Positions 9,975 through 20,159 of a DNA stretch of 64,000 nt are shown piece after piece (within the stretch, counting starts at the first letter, position 1; every line of letters starts with the position of its first letter). The translations under genes were made by a program, and so were the position numbers. The stretch lies in contig CM036758.1 in assembly GCA_020796225.1 (NCBI GenBank), forward strand, positions 30,049,647-30,113,646, in the 5' to 3' direction. The notes beneath the pieces are model-generated. The model searched no databases. It saw only the letters and a program-made list of their open reading frames with translations, and was not told where the DNA came from. The DNA is from Arion vulgaris. Taxonomy: Eukaryota; Mollusca; Gastropoda; Stylommatophora; Arionidae.

Positions 9975-10620
9975 CAGCGATCTCTGGTCATGCGCTTAAT
10001 TTACTGTGGACCACAAACTGGGAAGTCAGCTTCAGGTCTGTCAGGTTTCCCAAAGCTTAGTTTTCAGGTCGACTGGGTGTGGCCACATGTTGATTCTCAG
10101 CTCACCCAGGAGAGGACAATCTTGCAGGATATGCTCTGGTGTCTGTTCCGCCTGCTGACACTGGCAGAGAGCGGTTTGACTTATTCCTAGTCTATATAAG
10201 TGTTTGTTGAGTCTGCAGTGTCCGGTGCGTAGTCGAAATATAAAATGACCTGGTTTGTTCTGCGTAGGTCTTTGAGAGAGTCTTTTCCATAATCATATCC
10301 AGTGTTTGTCTTCCAGTCTACTGCAAACTTTCTCTGTGTGAGGGGATTGACCTCTTGAAAAGACAGTGGTTGGTAAATTTGCTCTTTGGCACTGCCTCCT
10401 TAGCTAAGACATCGGCACTCTCATTGCCTGCAATGCCACAGTGAGATGGAATCCACTGCAAGTGAATTTCTGCCTTTTCTGAAAGCTGAGCAAGTTCTCT
10501 TTTAGGTTTTGTACTGTGCTGTCAGCGGATTTAGCCTCCAGGGCTTAGATATGTACGAGAATTGTGTATTTTCTCTCTTCCTTCGATATAGTCTGCCTTA
10601 TGGGCAATACTCGCAATCTT
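9975..10620 (-). mobile_element. LINE RNase H and zinc-knuckle end, degenerate
   Basis: The - strand contains LQWIPSHCGIAGNESADVLA, the C-terminal RNase HI signature (W-x-PSH-x-G-x-x-GNExAD) of jockey/I-type LINEs. It continues through broken frames with CQQ/C-rich and H-x-x-C remnants to about 9975. The related + copy at 30846-31640 has WIPSHCKIKSNEDADRLAK. Several stops make it inactive. Confidence 0.83.
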
Positions 10621-10689
10621 TTACTCATCAAACTCAGCAACCAAGAACTACTCTGTCAAAGCACAAAGAAAATATGTAAACATAAATAA

Positions 10690-10741
10690 TATATAGATAA
10701 TAATAATAATATAAATAATAATATTAGAGAGAGAGAGAGTG
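10690..10741. repeat. ATA-rich and GA microsatellites
   Basis: TAATAATAATAATA-type repeats followed by GAGAGAGAGAGAG, directly before a LINE fragment. Confidence 0.9.
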
Positions 10742-10744
10742 TTG

Positions 10745-11010
10745 TCTATTAGAGCATAACATCAAGGATAATTAAATATTTCGGACACATCAAACGACAT
10801 GAGTGCATAGAGAAGGTAATTTTGGAGGGAATGGTGCCTGGAAGAAGAATAAGAGGAAGACCTAGAAGACGATGTGTGCAAGATGCCGTTGACGATCTGA
10901 GAATGACTGCTGCTGACGCCGGTCAACTTGCACAGAACAGAGTTTTTCAGGACTGTTGTATTGGGAGCCAAGTTCCGGCAGGACAAGCTACATGATGATG
11001 ATGATGAAAT
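10745..11010 (+). mobile_element. LINE 3' ORF end, same family as 4185
   Basis: The + strand reads VILEGMVPGRRIRGRPRRRC and VQDAVDDLRMTAADAGQL. It aligns base for base with 4185-4435, apart from small gaps, and ends in a GATGATGATGATG tail, a likely 3' microsatellite terminus. Confidence 0.83.
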
Positions 11011-11136
11011 CATACATGATGTTTATAAAGTCACTGTGCAGTGAATTTTGAAAATATTTTAGTAATTACGTCACGAATGATGGAAATTTACGTATTGATA
11101 TTCTGAGTTCTATAATCCTGTATGCAGCACTACACA

Positions 11137-11510
11137 ACAAGCCGTTGTTATTGTTGAGTTCGTACTTTGTGCAATACTCTCGGCAGGTGGCGTGCCATTT
11201 CTGCGGAAAGGGACCGAGCCATATGGGTTTTTTTTTTTTTTTCGATCCAGAAGCACTTGAGCTTTTCAGCTCTTCGGCTCGGTGCCATGGACATCGTAAC
11301 CCTTCGGTTCGGTGCCACGAACACCGTGAATCTGGGAACCTGTGGCTTTTCTGCCAGTCCCAGAATTGAACCGCACACACAGAGGACTAGTCACCCGCAG
11401 TCCAACGCGCTACGAACACGCTGGGCAGGCGGACAGCCATATGGGGTAAAACCCGGTGCAATGACGTCAATCCTTTGGTTTAAAATCCCTTTAAAGCCGT
11501 TGTTATATTC
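11137..11510 (+). repeat. SINE family H, split by a family F insertion
   Basis: Left part 11137-11227: GAGTTCGTACTTTGTGCAAT, GGCGTGCCATTTCTGCGGAA. Right part 11435-11510: GGGTAAAACCCGGTGCAATG, ACGTCAATCC. The halves join into the continuous sequence seen at 61592-61712 when the central family F copy is removed. Confidence 0.87.
11228..11434 (-). repeat. SINE family F nested in family H, with 11-bp target duplication
   Basis: On the - strand: CAGCGTGTTCGTAGCGCGTT, a B box GGTTCAATTCTGGG, CGGTGTTCGTGGCACCGAAC, TGTCCATGGCACCGAGCCGA, CTTCTGGATC and a poly-A tail. Flanked by AGCCATATGGG at 11217-11227 and 11435-11445. Confidence 0.9.
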
Positions 11511-11530
11511 ACGATTTCATTGCTAAAAGG

Positions 11531-11708
11531 AAATGGTGTTAACTATTGAAAACAGCGTATTTTTGATGGAACATGTCTTTCGTAATGGTGGCAAATATAC
11601 TAAAGAAGTAATTCGACAATATGTGCTGAAATTTCCAGACTCCCAAGTCGTGTTCACAGCCACTTTACCGAATACAAGCCAGCCAAGAGCAGTAGTATCT
11701 ATATGAAT
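11531..11708 (+). pseudogene. fragment resembling the DUF4817 helix-turn-helix N-terminus of a transposon protein
   Basis: The + frame from ATG 11533 reads MVLTIENSVFLMEHVFRNGG, then KYTKEVIRQYVLKFPDSQVV, followed by a stop at 11704. The pattern (FLxExVFRxGxxYT..V...F..KFP.s.v) resembles DUF4817, a short helical domain commonly found at the start of transposon-encoded proteins in invertebrates. The C-terminal catalytic part is not visible. The family assignment comes from memory of the motif, not a search. Confidence 0.5.
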
Positions 11709-11709
11709 A

Positions 11710-12149
11710 ATAACAATCTACGTTACAGTTTTTTAGGCGTCTCTAAAAACCACATTTCTCGTGACGTATTTCGCCCTGGCGAAAATTTCACTGCACAGTT
11801 ACTTTGTAACTATCATGTACTTGGATGTTGGAATATAATTGACGACAGGAAAGGATTTGCTGGAAATCTATTGCAGTCAACCTTCTATTTGGAAACGTCA
11901 CAAATTGGTGACGTAATAGTGATGTAATAATACATAATATTTCCTATGTGCTATTGGGTACTTTGGATCCAGGCAGCAATAGGTATTCGAGCACATCTGA
12001 GAGTTGCTATAGGGGGATGCCCAATGAACGCATGTTGGTTGAAGACATGAACATTGTCGTAGAATCAATACACCGCTTTCGGGAGTTTGAATCACTTGTT
12101 TCAACCAGAAAACCTTACAATAAAACTCCAAAACGTAGACATAAAACAA
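11710..12149. other. unassigned, possibly more of the same relic
   Basis: A 74-codon + frame from 11703 (NHISRDVFRPGENFTAQLLC) has protein-like composition but no recognised domain. Confidence 0.3.
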
Positions 12150-12490
12150 ACAATTGAGGCCAAATACTTAGGAGCAATTTTCACAGCAAATGGAAGTATC
12201 GATATCGAAATCAGTAATCGTTGCACAAAATCTAACTAGGTACTGGAACAGTTAACATCACTGTTGTCACATAAAGAGATACCGCTAACAACTAAAGCAA
12301 ATCTCATAAGAACGATTTTCTGGCCAACACTGTTACCAGTGTCAAACATGGCCAATAACAGCAGCTAATGAGCGGAAAATCATAAGGACAGAGATGAGGT
12401 GTCTTAGAAGAGCTGCAGGTGTGACAATAAGAGACAAAATTAGAAATGAAGAAATCAGAAGGAGACTGGATGTGAAACCAGTCATCTTCT
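12150..12490 (+). mobile_element. LINE ORF2 thumb/C-terminal fragment
   Basis: The + strand reads IEAKYLGAIFTANGSIDIEI, then frame-broken LLSHKEIPLTTKANLIRTIF and AGVTIRDKIRNEEIRRRLDV. KYLGxxxxxxG is the strand after the reverse transcriptase YADD region. It ends abruptly where an inverted relative begins. Confidence 0.85.
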
Positions 12491-12950
12491 TCTTCTTTTG
12501 TCGTCACACTGCTACCGGGTTGTTGCCCAGTGTCGTGGTTTTCTGTTTTTGTCTTGCGCTGTTCTGGTGGCTTGTGTGATTGTTATCTTTGCTCTTTCAC
12601 AGTATTCTGCTACGCCATCTAACCATCTTTTCTGTGGTCTTCCTCTTGCCTTCTTTCCCGATGTTCTGTTATAGAAGACTCTGTATACTGTGGAGTTTGG
12701 ATGTATTCTTATGAAGTGGCCAAACCACTTCATTCTTTGTTTCTCTATGTAATTCAAGCACGGTTTTGTGCCAACTTTCTTTCTTATGCTGATGTTAGTG
12801 ATTCTGTCTTTTCTTGTGTTCTTGGTAACTTTTCGCAGGCAACGTATTTCACACGTAGTTATTTTTTGTGACTGCGTTTTCCTCAATGTCCATGTTTGTC
12901 TCTGGTAACACAAAGTAGGTATAAAATGCTGTTGATCATCTGTTGCTTAG
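12486..12950 (-). mobile_element. LINE ORF2 C-terminus, open over 133 codons
   Basis: The - frame reads WTLRKTQSQKITTCEIRCLR, KQRMKWFGHFIRIHPNSTVY and GKKARGRPQKRWLDGVAEYC, a complete LINE C-terminal module (TWTL.. CLR.. K.. R..WFGH..R.. GRP..RW.D). It faces the + fragment at 12150 head to head, and is the same family as the + copy at 14600-14885 (MKCFGHLIRMHPNSTVY). Confidence 0.88.
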
Positions 12951-12959
12951 GTGCCTGTG

Positions 12960-13266
12960 AAATTGTTGGGTACCTTAACAGTCATGCAATTCATAAAAGA
13001 ACAACAGATTAAATAGTTTGGACACCTGACCAGAATGCCCTGGTATCGCCTACCACAGAGAGCCACACAGAAAAAAATATAATGAGTGCACGGCAATAGG
13101 AAGACCACGCAAAAGATGGAGCGACGGCATGAAGAACAGTTTTATGAACATGAATATTAGCTTACAAAGTGCCTTAAAACAAGCACACACAAGATCACTA
13201 CGTTTCTCCCCACACTTCTATAAAGAAGTAAATGGTGGGAGAGAAGAAGAAGAAGAATCACATGTT
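12960..13266 (+). mobile_element. LINE 3' end, degenerate
   Basis: The + strand reads MQFIKEQQIK*FGHLTRMP and then CTTACAAAGTGCCTTAAAAC, AAGCACACACAAGATCACTA and CACTTCTATAAAGAAGTAAA. The second half recurs at 35395-35530, so this is a shared LINE 3' end, closing with a GAAGAAGAAGAAG tail. Confidence 0.8.
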
Positions 13267-13394
13267 TCACGACCTGGAATGATTAGAGAGGAAGCATGAC
13301 CATTGAGTTTAACCAGCGAACCATCTATTAGCATGCATATCCGATATCTGCCCGACAAGACAACACATTGGTCTATTAGGATTGATAGGATGTC

Positions 13395-14885
13395 CGTTCA
13401 ACAACTAAAAGCGATGTAGAATAGTTAGAAGAACCAGTAAATACCACCGGAGCAAAAATGGCAGCAGGGATAGATGGTATAACAACACAAATGTTACTTG
13501 CATGTAAAACAACAGCAATAACCTGGCTGACCAGAATTTTAAACATAGTTTGGGAGGCACAAGAAGCTCCAGACGACTGGCAGAGCGCAGTTAGTCACAA
13601 TATGGAAGAATAAGGAAGACAAAAGAGAATGTGAAACATACAGGGTATCTCTCTTTTGAGCCATAAAGGAAAAATGTTTGCAAAAATATTGGAGCGAAGA
13701 GCAAGACATATATTAGAGCCCCAGTTAAGCAATAGCCAGTTTGGGTTTAGGAGGGGTAAGAGCTGCACAGATGCAATATTTACATTAAAACAGATATGCG
13801 AACAAACAATTGAATACAATCAAAGTAAACAGCTTATATTTATAGACCAAGAAAAGGCATTTGATAGAGTAAACAGATGCAAATTATGGAAGATCCTTGA
13901 AGAAGTTGTCCAGGGACAACTATTAGGCAATATCATGGCCTTATATCAAGATAGCCAGAGTACAGTAAGAACAACAGAGGGATGACCAACTGGTTCTCCA
14001 TTACATCAGGTGTCAGACAAAGCTGTGCCCTTTCACCCCTGCTCTTTATTGCATATATGGATAAAATAACTCAAAAGTTATATATTCAGGTAATGATGAA
14101 ATAAATGAACTGCTTTTCTCAGATGATCAGTGCTCGATACATCAAAATGAACAAGATCTACAACATCATATTGACACCCTGAATCAAAATTGTTTAAATC
14201 ATGACATGAAAATCAACAACACTAAAACAGAAATAATGAATATGGGAAGAAAACATAATAAACTAGATATCCATGTCAATGGCACTACAATCAACCAAGT
14301 GAAAGAATTCAAATACTTAGGAAGCATATTCACAGAAGACTAGATAGAGGCTAGAGTGCAAAAAAGCAAATGCTGTAACCTACCAACTAACCCCATTGCT
14401 AAGGCACCCAAACATTTCACTGACAGCTAAGAAACAGATGATCAACAGCATTGTCCTACCTACTTTGTGTTACCAGATCCAAACATGAACAATGAGCAAA
14501 GCGCAGTCACACACAAAAATAACTACCTGTGTAATGCGCTGCCTGGGAAAAGTTACCAACAACACCAGAAAAGACCAGAATCACCAGCGTCAGCTTAAGA
14601 AGGAAGTTGACACAGAACCTTGAGAATTACATTGAGAAACAAAGAATGAAGTGTTTTGGCCACTTAATAAGAATGCATCCAAACTCCACAGTATACAATC
14701 TTCTACAACAGAACATCAGAGAAGAAGGCGAGAGGAAGAACACGAACAAGATGGTTAGATGGTATAGTAGAATTCTGTCAAAGGGCAAAAATAACAATCA
14801 CCCAAGCCACCAGAACAGCGCAAGACAAAAACAGAAAACCACGACACTGGACAACAACCCGGTAGCAGTGTGATGACAAAAGAAG
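13395..14885 (+). pseudogene. LINE reverse transcriptase, frame-broken
   Basis: Domain order on +: fingers KMAAGIDGITTQMLL (about 13456), FAKILERRARHILEPQLSN and SQFGFRRGKSCTDAIFTLKQ, and motif A LIFIDQEKAFDRVNRCKLW near 13839. Motif C appears as LLFSDDQC (about 14110-14130), in place of the usual YADD. Next come MKINNTKTEIMNMGRK, VKEFKYLGSIFTED and a stop, and a C-terminal part MKCFGHLIRMHPNSTVY up to an AAAAGAAGAAGAAG tail. At least three frameshifts or stops separate the blocks. The N-terminal endonuclease is absent, as expected for a 5'-truncated insertion. RT catalysis would be lost. Confidence 0.92.
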
Positions 14886-16089
14886 AAGAAGATTGGCCTG
14901 CACGATCTGATATAACCAAAAAAGGCTCATCATTTTGTCGAAAGCTCGGCTTTAAGGAACAGTTATGAAAGATGTCAAATTACTCATGGAACTCAAGTTG
15001 GAAAGGTTATCATATATGGGATGTAAGGTGGAAGTAAAAATTCTCAATTACTATTTCCACCACTCTAACGGGGGCGTTATAGTTACGCACACTATTTGGT
15101 ATCGTCGCATTTAATGTGGGTTAGTTAAATTTTGTTTAAAGTAAAGAAACATGTTAACACTTTTATTTCGAGAGTCAAAATTATTTTGCAGGTCCAAAAC
15201 ATACATATAAATAAATGACAATGTATTATTTATTTACTGAATATTCCCACCCCCTCCCATACATTTTCTGCGGAAGTGTTCCCGCGCAAACTGCATGTGA
15301 TAACACCAACGTATAAAACTACTACGCGAATCGAAATATGTATAATAAAACGATTACCGTTTAATATATATTGACTATATCTTCAACTTTTTAATACTTA
15401 TAATGTTACGTTGCATGATAGTATGTGATAAAATTAGTGTAAGTATAAAGTAATATAAACGTTACATTAAGTTAACAAATATTTCTTGGAGCTGCGCGTA
15501 TGGATACACATTACCCAGTGCCCATCCCACGTGGTTTGTGTGTACTGTTTGGCGAGAAGTGTGTGTGTGTAGTCTTTGTTTTGATTGTGCACCTAGCCTG
15601 TGTTATAGCAACTGACCGTTGGATTGTACCTACACGTATGACAGTTTGTTGTAAACGTTGCTATTATATCATTACCTAGTGCACCAGCTTAAGATGCTCA
15701 TTTGCATTTTTGAAATGCGTTTTTGCCGGTTAACACACATTCAATTGTGACATTCCTTCATCATTCATTGATTTTGAATTGCATTCATTCATTTATCATT
15801 ATATGAAAGTCGTAGCCAATACAAAACAAACACTTAAAACATATTTCTACTACTCACTCAACCTTATGTGTCGCATATAATAAAAGTATAGATAGCTATA
15901 GAATTGCAGGTTTGACAAATAACATACTATAATTTCAGTTTTAACTACTTAGGCTTACTTAGAAGTTAGAGTACTATCCTCGAATCTAGCATACGCCTCT
16001 ATCTATTAATATAGACTATATTAACTTTAAGATAACACAAATACATGAGATCAAGAGCTACATATTATTTTAATTTATTTAAATTATTA
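14886..16089. other. unassigned AT-rich DNA
   Basis: No open frame with splice signals, and no repeat family seen elsewhere in the window. This is one of the longer repeat-poor stretches. 15520-15700 is relatively GT-rich. Confidence 0.4.
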
Positions 16090-16265
16090 TATATGGCCTT
16101 TTTCTTCTTTACAGGTCAATTGGCAAGTGTTTCACTGTGACAACTTCTGAGTTTTCATTTGTCTTTCAGCTCATATCTCCCCATCATAATCTTGGTCACC
16201 CCTGGTTTGTCTTCCAGGAACCATGCCCTCCATTATTCTTTCTGTGATGTAACAGTAATGGTTAC
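16090..16265 (-). mobile_element. LINE 3' end with 3' tail
   Basis: On the - strand: IMEGMVPGRQTRG, then the tail TTGTCACAGTGAAACACTTG, CCAATTGACCTGTAAAG, AAGAAAAAGGCCATATAT. The same tail occurs on the + strand at 17937-17996. Confidence 0.72.
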
Positions 16266-16364
16266 CAACAATTTTGAGTCATGATATTGTTTGTGAGTCA
16301 TCTATTCATTTGTTTATATGGGTAATACGTCACATTACAATGGGTGTAATGTAACCTAATGGGG

Positions 16365-16612
16365 GGTCTCTGTAATGAAGTGGTTAAGACATTTGTTTTG
16401 CACACTGAAAGTTGTGGGTTAGAATCAGGACAGCATCATTCAGCTCACATGTGCATTTCTCCAGAGATCCTATAATTGTTGTTGAGTTTGTGTTTTGTGC
16501 AGCACTAATGGCAGCTGCTGTGCCATTTCTTCAGAGAGAGGGACAGAGCCTTATGGGGAAACCTGAAACAGTGATGTCAAATTTTCACCTTTAGAACCCA
16601 TTAAAAAATGTA
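16365..16612 (+). repeat. SINE family H, long copy
   Basis: A tRNA-like head (GTCTCTGTAATGAAGTGGTT, TGGGTTAGAATCAG as a degenerate B box) precedes the body TTGAGTTTGTGTTTTGTGCA and GCCATTTCTTCAGAGAGAGG. It is longer than the 61592 copy, so this copy defines the head of family H. Confidence 0.75.
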
Positions 16613-16629
16613 ACATAAGAAATGTAACA

Positions 16630-17410
16630 TAAACAACTAAAAACAATATGGAATGAAACTGAAAGGAAAACAAAGATCAGAATACTAAGAGCATGCATAT
16701 TCCAAGTGGCAACGTATGTGTATGAAGCATAGACATTTAACTCTTCCTTTAAGCGCACACTGCGTCACGCGGAAGTCCGTTGCACGCATTAAGCAGCACA
16801 CTGCGCCATAGAGTTGCTTCCTTATAAGAAGTCTTACTAGTTTTACTTCTACTATTTTATTTCAATTCTTTTTTAACCTTGTTATTCTATTGGGTTGTCC
16901 AGTTTTCTTCAATTTAGTATATAATAATATATATATGTTTATTTATTGACAAGTAGTTGGGATCGTTTTTTTTTTACTTCCCTTGAATTAACTGCTTAAA
17001 AATTGAGGAAATAACTGTGCGTGGAAAGAGTTAACAAGGCAGTAGAAAAAATATATGCGCTTTTGAATATAAGTTCTACAGGAGAGTCCTTCATATATCA
17101 TGAACAGAGAAGAGAAAATAGATACATCCAGAAAGAAATCAAAGAAAACTGGCTGATGCTACAAATAAGAAAGAAAAAAAAAGGTATTTTGAACATATAA
17201 AAAGACACAAAGGGCTGGAGAAGGCCATCATGGAAGGATGCATACCGGCAAAGAAGAGAAGAGGAAGACCACGAAGAAGATGGATTCAGTATGTAACTGA
17301 TTGTCTGAGCAGATGGCGGCTGCAGAGGCCTATGAGAGAGAAAAATTCAAAAGGACTGTTGGGGGGACAAAGCTCTGCTCAGGACAAGATATTTGATGAT
17401 GATGAACGTA
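16630..17410 (+). mobile_element. LINE ORF2 C-terminus interrupted by a TTAA-flanked MITE
   Basis: The left part reads RILRACIFQVATYVYEA, up to the TTAA at 16737. The right part from 17031 reads NKAVEKIYAFEYKFYRRVLH, then FEHIKRHKGLEKAIMEGCIP and KKRRGRPRRRWIQYVTDCL. Dropping the insert and one TTAA restores one continuous frame (TF|NKAVEK) through the typical ESWTL-NKAxEKxIxAFExxxYRRxL block. It ends in a GATGATGATGA stretch. A - strand copy of the same family is at 48745-49000. Confidence 0.87.
16737..17034. mobile_element. piggyBac-type MITE, 290 bp with TTAA target duplication
   Basis: Bounded by TTAA at 16737-16740 and 17031-17034. Terminal inverted repeats are CTCTTCC..AAGCGCAC at left and CTCTTTCCACGCAC (reverse complement) at right. 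The interior is AT-rich after a GC-rich subterminal block (GCGTCACGCGGAAG) and has no coding capacity. Exact TTAA duplication in a once-coding LINE frame is the piggyBac superfamily hallmark. Confidence 0.85.
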
Positions 17411-17532
17411 AGAAAGCATCAAGCTTAAAGCAGCTAAAAACTGCAATTAAACGAATTCTTCTATAACTATTATATCAATATCCATTTATCACTTCGCAAT
17501 GCTACTGTCCTATCAAAAATAACAGCCCTCAC

Positions 17533-17818
17533 CCAGTTGATCAAAGCTGGAGAACATGAGCATGGGAAATGAAGCTCTGTTATATACATCTTCAAGGTCT
17601 GTCGCAGCTGCTCTCATTTTCATCCCTGACTGGAAGTCCTCATAGGTATTATGCAAAAACAGCAGCACCGGATCAGGTATCCTTACCAGGACATTACTCT
17701 TTAAGATTTGGAGTACTTTTTCCATATCCAAGATAGTTTTATCTTCACTATTGTTTGAAGTGGCCATTGAAAATGTTGCAGGGGCCAAACTGACATCAAT
17801 TAGATGGAAAGAAGACAT
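17533..17818 (-). CDS. unidentified splice-bounded exon, minus strand
   Basis: On the - strand an acceptor TCTTCCAG ends at 17819 and the exon opens with ATG at 17818. It is open for 95 codons plus one base to a strong donor CTGG|GTGAGG at 17532. The product begins MSSFHLIDVSLAP and includes EDKTILDMEKVLQILK, VLVRIPDPVLLFLHNTYEDF, MKMRAAATDLEDVYNRASFP and MLMFSSFDQL. Composition is like a soluble helical protein. I do not recognise the family. No partner exons are identified on the - strand, where the next hundreds of bases on both sides hold LINE pieces. A gene nested on the opposite strand of the p53-like intron, or a fragment captured by a transposon, are both possible. Reading through the donor gives a stop after five residues. 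Confidence 0.42.
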
Positions 17819-17880
17819 CTGGAAGACTTGGATTTTGAAGATGATATTGCAATAATTGAGTAAATACAACCAAGATATAC

Positions 17881-18320
17881 AACGAAAAACATAACTTATT
17901 CATATCGTTAAAATTTAGACTGCAGATAAGCTACGAAGTTGTCACAGTAAACACTTGCCAATTGACCGTCTGTAAAGACGAAAAAGGCCATATATGACAA
18001 GTAATGCAGATATCACGCTAGAATCCAAAATAATAAAAATAAGAGCCGTTCACCTATTTGGGTAGAAGTTATGACTGCACAGGAAGACACCAAAAATTGA
18101 ATTATTCTAATATTTGTCAAAGCAGCATAGCTTTTAAAAGTCTAAATGAAATATGGAACTCACAAGTTATAGTTTTAAAACAAAATTTGAAAATAAATGT
18201 CTGCAAAAAATAATGATAATGAACATAAAATGTAACAAATTCAGAAGGGATGAAATCAAGAGAAATGTCTGGTCATTAGTAACATTTTTTATAAAAGAAG
18301 ATGGAGATATGTTTGGCAAA
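17881..18320 (+). mobile_element. LINE 3' tail and degenerate LINE fragment
   Basis: 17937-17996 matches the LINE 3' tail at 16090 in inverse orientation (GTTGTCACAGTAAACACTTG, AAAAAGGCCATATAT). 18000-18310 has weak resemblance to LINE C-terminal coding (CNKFRRDEIKRNVWSLV). Low identity. Confidence 0.5.
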
Positions 18321-19125
18321 TAGATGTTAAAGGGTATGCATATTGATGGTTCCTGTGGCTCTCTGGTTAAAACTTTCAGCATTACTCCATTACCAAGGAT
18401 GATTGCAGATTTCTTTCAAAATAACAGTTTTAAAAATTAAATTCATAAATAATTTGAAAAGAGATATACTGCTTGCAAATTTTATGAAGACCATTATGAA
18501 TGGCTGCTACATCCAAAAAAATATTTTATGCAATTAAGTCACATGATTATAGCAGCCGTCTTGATCTATCTATATCCTCTATGTGTCCCGATTGACACAT
18601 ATTTTTCCATGAAATAGCGTTCAGCCTGTCCTGATGTTGTGGTCTTGAAGGTGTCACATTTCATTGAAGAATAGCATGTTCAAGAAAAGTCATACTGACA
18701 TCCTGCCTAAACCTCCTTGCTGTGATATTTATTGTGGAGTTAGCAGTGTTGTAGCTTATGAGCCTATTGACCTGAGCAGTTTCAACTACAAAATAATGTA
18801 ATAGCAGGTTCATTTATAGGATCTGTGTGGGTGGGGTTATCTTGCACCCAGTTGGCTGAAGTGGTCGACACCCCCATACTTTTATTTTTCTGCAAGTACT
18901 GGCTTCTTGATTATTATGAATTTTCTGACTGTTTTGTCTATAACACCATTGGAGTGAACAGTAGAGTAAATATGATGGTAACTCTTCTGTTGCACAAAAT
19001 ATAGGCCTTTTTAATTTGATTTACTATTTCTTTGGGAAAATGATTCCTGTTTTCAGATACTGTTCCACATGGACCAATCTGCATTTTTTTCAGCTCTTGA
19101 AATAAAGCTTGGCTTGAATGCAAAA

Positions 19126-19377
19126 CTAGCCTGAGTGGTTACCGGGGCCCAAATTTGGGATGTAAAGAATAGAACCACTGTTACCTGCCATGCATGTTGT
19201 AGAAGGCGACTAAGGAGGTTTGGTTGAAATCAGATGCACATGTCCTAAACATGTAGAAGTCTATGCGTTTGGGGCCTACCAAACCAATGTGCAACGTATA
19301 CACGTTCTTGGTAAAGATCAAACATATCACAAAGAGTAATTAAAATTGGTCGTAAAGAAGAACGCAAAGAAGAAGAA
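19126..19377 (+). repeat. SINE family A nested in piggyBac copy 1
   Basis: Full family A copy (GTGGTTACCGGGGCCCAAAT to GAAGAAGAAGAA). Flanked by GAATGCAAAA at 19116-19125 and 19378-19387. Copy 2 of the piggyBac element has the uninterrupted equivalent, GAATGGAAAA, near 23680, which confirms the insertion boundaries. Confidence 0.92.
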
Positions 19378-19482
19378 GAATGCAAAAGTATTACAGTAGA
19401 GTATATGTCTTTTGTTTCGATCAAGGTCTTTCACAACCGTGGATGTTGCCTCAACACAACCTTAATTATTACACCAGTAGTC

Positions 19483-19617
19483 TTCGTTCGCCTGCTATGA
19501 AATCAGGCGCAGCCATGCGTCTGGTGTGGTACTTCTGGCTGATTTTTGCGTGAAAGCCTGCTTATTGTTTTATTGGTTTCCTCGCCATACAGGCAAGCTT
19601 TCTCCAACTTCAGAGGT
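19483..19617 (-). repeat. SINE family E fragment nested in piggyBac copy 1
   Basis: On the - strand: GGTACCTCTGAAGTTGGAGA, CTTGCCTGTATGGCGAGG and TCACGCAAAAATCAGCCAG. Flanked by ACCAGTAGTC at 19473-19482 and 19618-19627. The empty site is preserved at about 23805 in copy 2 (ACCAGTAGTCTGAGACTGCT). Confidence 0.88.
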
Positions 19618-20159
19618 ACCAGTAGTCTGAGACTGCTGGTTTACAATACATTGCCATACCAATCTGAAGGTCTATCAATGCAGAAAGTGTGATCACAAGT
19701 AAGATTTTTGTACATGGCACTTCATGTGTACTGATATGTGATTTTCACAGTACCTATTCACTTCATCAGTGATCAGATCTATGGCAATATCAGAAAAAAA
19801 GAAGCTTGAAAGAAATCAATGGGCATGTGCCCAGTTGCGTCTGACATGACACGTTATTCTTTGTATAGAAAAATGTGAGGCTCAAATAGTTCATTTTGAG
19901 AACTTTTTCCATCTCCAAAGATTATTTACTTGTGCAGTTCTGCTCTAGTCTCTTTTACCACGCCAACTTCTTACTTCAGATATACCTACATCAATCCTAT
20001 CGTCTAGTCCAACATCGTTGTCGGTACTGTCACTTGTGCTATTACTCACTGATACATCTCTGCTTAACCTTGCGGTATCACCTTTGTCACAATATTGGCT
20101 GGCAGAGTCAGAATCATCTATGTTACAAGTCTAGTTTCCGTTATCAGAATAATAAAAAC

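Larger units (their letters stand above)
18367..20150 (-). mobile_element. piggyBac-like element copy 1, truncated and SINE-interrupted
   Basis: Runs parallel to copy 2 (22415-24652), with matching blocks: TTACCAAGG near both left ends, CTTGATTATTATGAATTTTC, ACACCATTGGAGTGAACAGT, CACTTCATGTGTACTGATAT and TTGCGGTATCACCTTTGTCA. On the - strand it encodes broken pieces of a piggyBac transposase, including GTVSENRNHFPKEIVNQIK, equivalent to the conserved GTVRxNRKGxPK segment. A TTAA at 18367-18370 fits the left terminus. The right terminus is missing. Two SINEs sit inside it. Confidence 0.8.

Noticed and set aside
17230..17466. A separate 78-codon basic protein
   Set aside because: It is the GRPRRRW C-terminal end of the interrupted LINE at 16630-17410.
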